A DNA stretch of 7,565 nt from Bacteroidota bacterium. GTDB lineage: Bacteria > Bacteroidota > Ignavibacteria > Ignavibacteriales > Ignavibacteriaceae. The position numbers and the translations under genes were made by a program. The stretch lies in assembly GCA_023433685.1 (NCBI GenBank), contig JAEYUD010000145.1:1-7565 (forward strand), written 5' to 3'. Shown in pieces: positions 6,551 through 7,565 of the stretch. The first letter of the stretch is position 1. The number at the start of each line of letters is the position of its first letter. Below the pieces are notes generated by a model. It worked only from the letters and a program-made list of their open reading frames with translations, did not search any database and was not told where the DNA came from.

Positions 6551-7565
6551 TTAGGATTTTTTTTTGTTTGTCGCTTTTATCTTGTCCAGAATAAACTGTT
6601 CAAATTCTTTCTCTTCGTCAAGCCTCAAGCGTATCTTCAGATAGTAGATATCAATGTCGTCGAGCTCACGTGAAAATTTGGCAAGCTTAACGGCATCTTT
6701 TTGTGTTGTTACGACCGAGAAAGCGTTGGTTGAGTAGAAGAATTTTCTGATCTTCTCAACTTCTTTAACAGAGTACGCTTTATGATCAATAAATATCATT
6801 TTGTTGTCTGTGTTGATCTTCAACTGCTGTAGGGCACTGAAGAATGAGTATGGGTTAGCTATGCCGCTCACGCACAGACTTTTCTGCCCCGTGAAATCTG
6901 CCGGATCATAATGTTTCCCGTTCTTTATATCAACAAAGTAAAGGGGCTCATACCAAGCGTTAAATATTTTTTTACCGCGGAAGTGTCGTAGCAGTCGCTC
7001 CGGTATCTCCTTCTTTTTGGTAAATTTCCTGTTTATTATCACGGCATCCGCTCTTTCAGCCCTTTTAAAGGGTTCGCGCAGGTTCCCCGTGGGGAAGAGT
7101 GTTCTTCTTAACGGATTTTCATCCACAAGAAAGCGCTGGGCAATTATCAGCAGGTTAACATCCCGCTCTATCCACCGGTGCTGATAAGCATCATCAAGTA
7201 TCACGCAACCCACTCCGGTTTCTTTTAAGATACCCGAAACGGCTTCCACCCTTTTTTCACCCACCGCGGCGGGTATGGCGCACTCTACGGCAGTCTGGTA
7301 AATTTCATCCCCGCTCTCCTCAGGTGTTCTGAGTATGCCCGAATTGTCGGCTACCAATAGATATCCCTTGGTGGTTCTTCCGTACCCCCTGCTAACAACA
7401 CCGGGCTGAATCCCCGCTTTTTTGAAAAGCTCCGCGAGAAATATCACTAAAGGTGTTTTCCCGGATCCGCCGACAGTAAGGTTTCCCACTGATATCACCG
7501 GCCGGTCAACCGCGGTGCTCTTGAATATCCCTTTATCAAAAAGCATGTTCCTCACCCACGTTACC
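6551..7565 (-). CDS. lpxK: Tetraacyldisaccharide 4'-kinase (lipid A 4'-kinase), N-terminus beyond the window
   Basis: LpxK phosphorylates the 4' position of the tetraacyl disaccharide 1-phosphate to give lipid IVA, at the cytoplasmic face of the inner membrane. The gene is cut by the right edge. A GTG at 7555 could start a 334-residue protein, but the frame stays open to the edge (V-T-W before it), and VTWVRN-LFD-G fits the interior of LpxK, so this GTG is probably an internal valine. Compared with E. coli LpxK, roughly 25 residues including the membrane anchor are missing. Numbering from the GTG: Walker A GNLTVGGSGKTP at 24-35; SRGYGR at 55-60; GDE at 82-84; DDAYQHR at 121-127, followed by ERDVNLL. 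Later come GNLREP, IDHKAYS and TTQKDAVKL, all family landmarks. The 3' end holds a run of nine A encoding three lysines. ppdK follows after 16 bases. Confidence 0.95.
   Translation of the reverse strand, partial: VTWVRNMLFDKGIFKSTAVDRPVISVGNLTVGGSGKTPLVIFLAELFKKAGIQPGVVSRGYGRTTKGYLLVADNSGILRTPEESGDEIYQTAVECAIPAAVGEKRVEAVSGILKETGVGCVILDDAYQHRWIERDVNLLIIAQRFLVDENPLRRTLFPTGNLREPFKRAERADAVIINRKFTKKKEIPERLLRHFRGKKIFNAWYEPLYFVDIKNGKHYDPADFTGQKSLCVSGIANPYSFFSALQQLKINTDNKMIFIDHKAYSVKEVEKIRKFFYSTNAFSVVTTQKDAVKLAKFSRELDDIDIYYLKIRLRLDEEKEFEQFILDKIKATNKKKS

Noticed and set aside
7553..7555. GTG as the true start of lpxK
   Set aside because: The frame remains open to the window edge, and the residues before it fit the interior of LpxK, so the start lies outside the window.

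Overview
The window holds six genes, all read right to left on the minus strand. All are recognisable housekeeping genes. In transcription order they are lpxK (cut by the right edge), ppdK, queA, ispD, plsY and gpsA. I see no RNA gene, insertion sequence, prophage gene or CRISPR array, and no long stretch without a gene. The two largest gaps are about 115 and 217 bases.

Organism: LpxK makes lipid A, so this is a Gram-negative bacterium with a lipopolysaccharide outer membrane. It uses the MEP isoprenoid route (IspD), the acyl-phosphate route of phospholipid synthesis (PlsY, with no PlsB seen), queuosine-modified tRNA (QueA) and a bacterial-type PPDK. The LpxK motifs (DDAYQHR, an N-terminal WVRN-LFD-G stretch) and moderate base composition remind me of the Bacteroidota/Chlorobiota/Ignavibacteriota group. 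That placement is an impression, not a proof.

Layout: lpxK (right edge to 6551) is followed after 16 bases by ppdK (6534-3763), which has a strong AGGAGG ribosome binding site. A GC-rich perfect hairpin (3693-3715) lies between ppdK and queA and may end the ppdK transcript. queA (3648-2614) and ispD (2617-1928) overlap by four bases in an ATGA junction, so they are probably co-translated. After a 217-base gap come plsY (best start 1710) and gpsA (1039-35), 8 bases apart. A short heptamer tandem repeat follows the gpsA stop directly and reaches nearly to the left edge.

How the genes work together: GpsA makes sn-glycerol 3-phosphate and PlsY acylates it, so these two form a true pathway pair for membrane lipid synthesis. 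LpxK adds the 4'-phosphate to lipid A, also an envelope function. PPDK (pyruvate/PEP interconversion), QueA (tRNA modification) and IspD (isoprenoids) have no direct metabolic link to each other. Their adjacency looks like ordinary housekeeping clustering. I found no convincing undescribed system. The observations most worth a second look are the all-frame-stop heptamer repeat, the GC-rich hairpin, the lpxK-ppdK pairing with its change in codon use, and the queA-ispD overlap.
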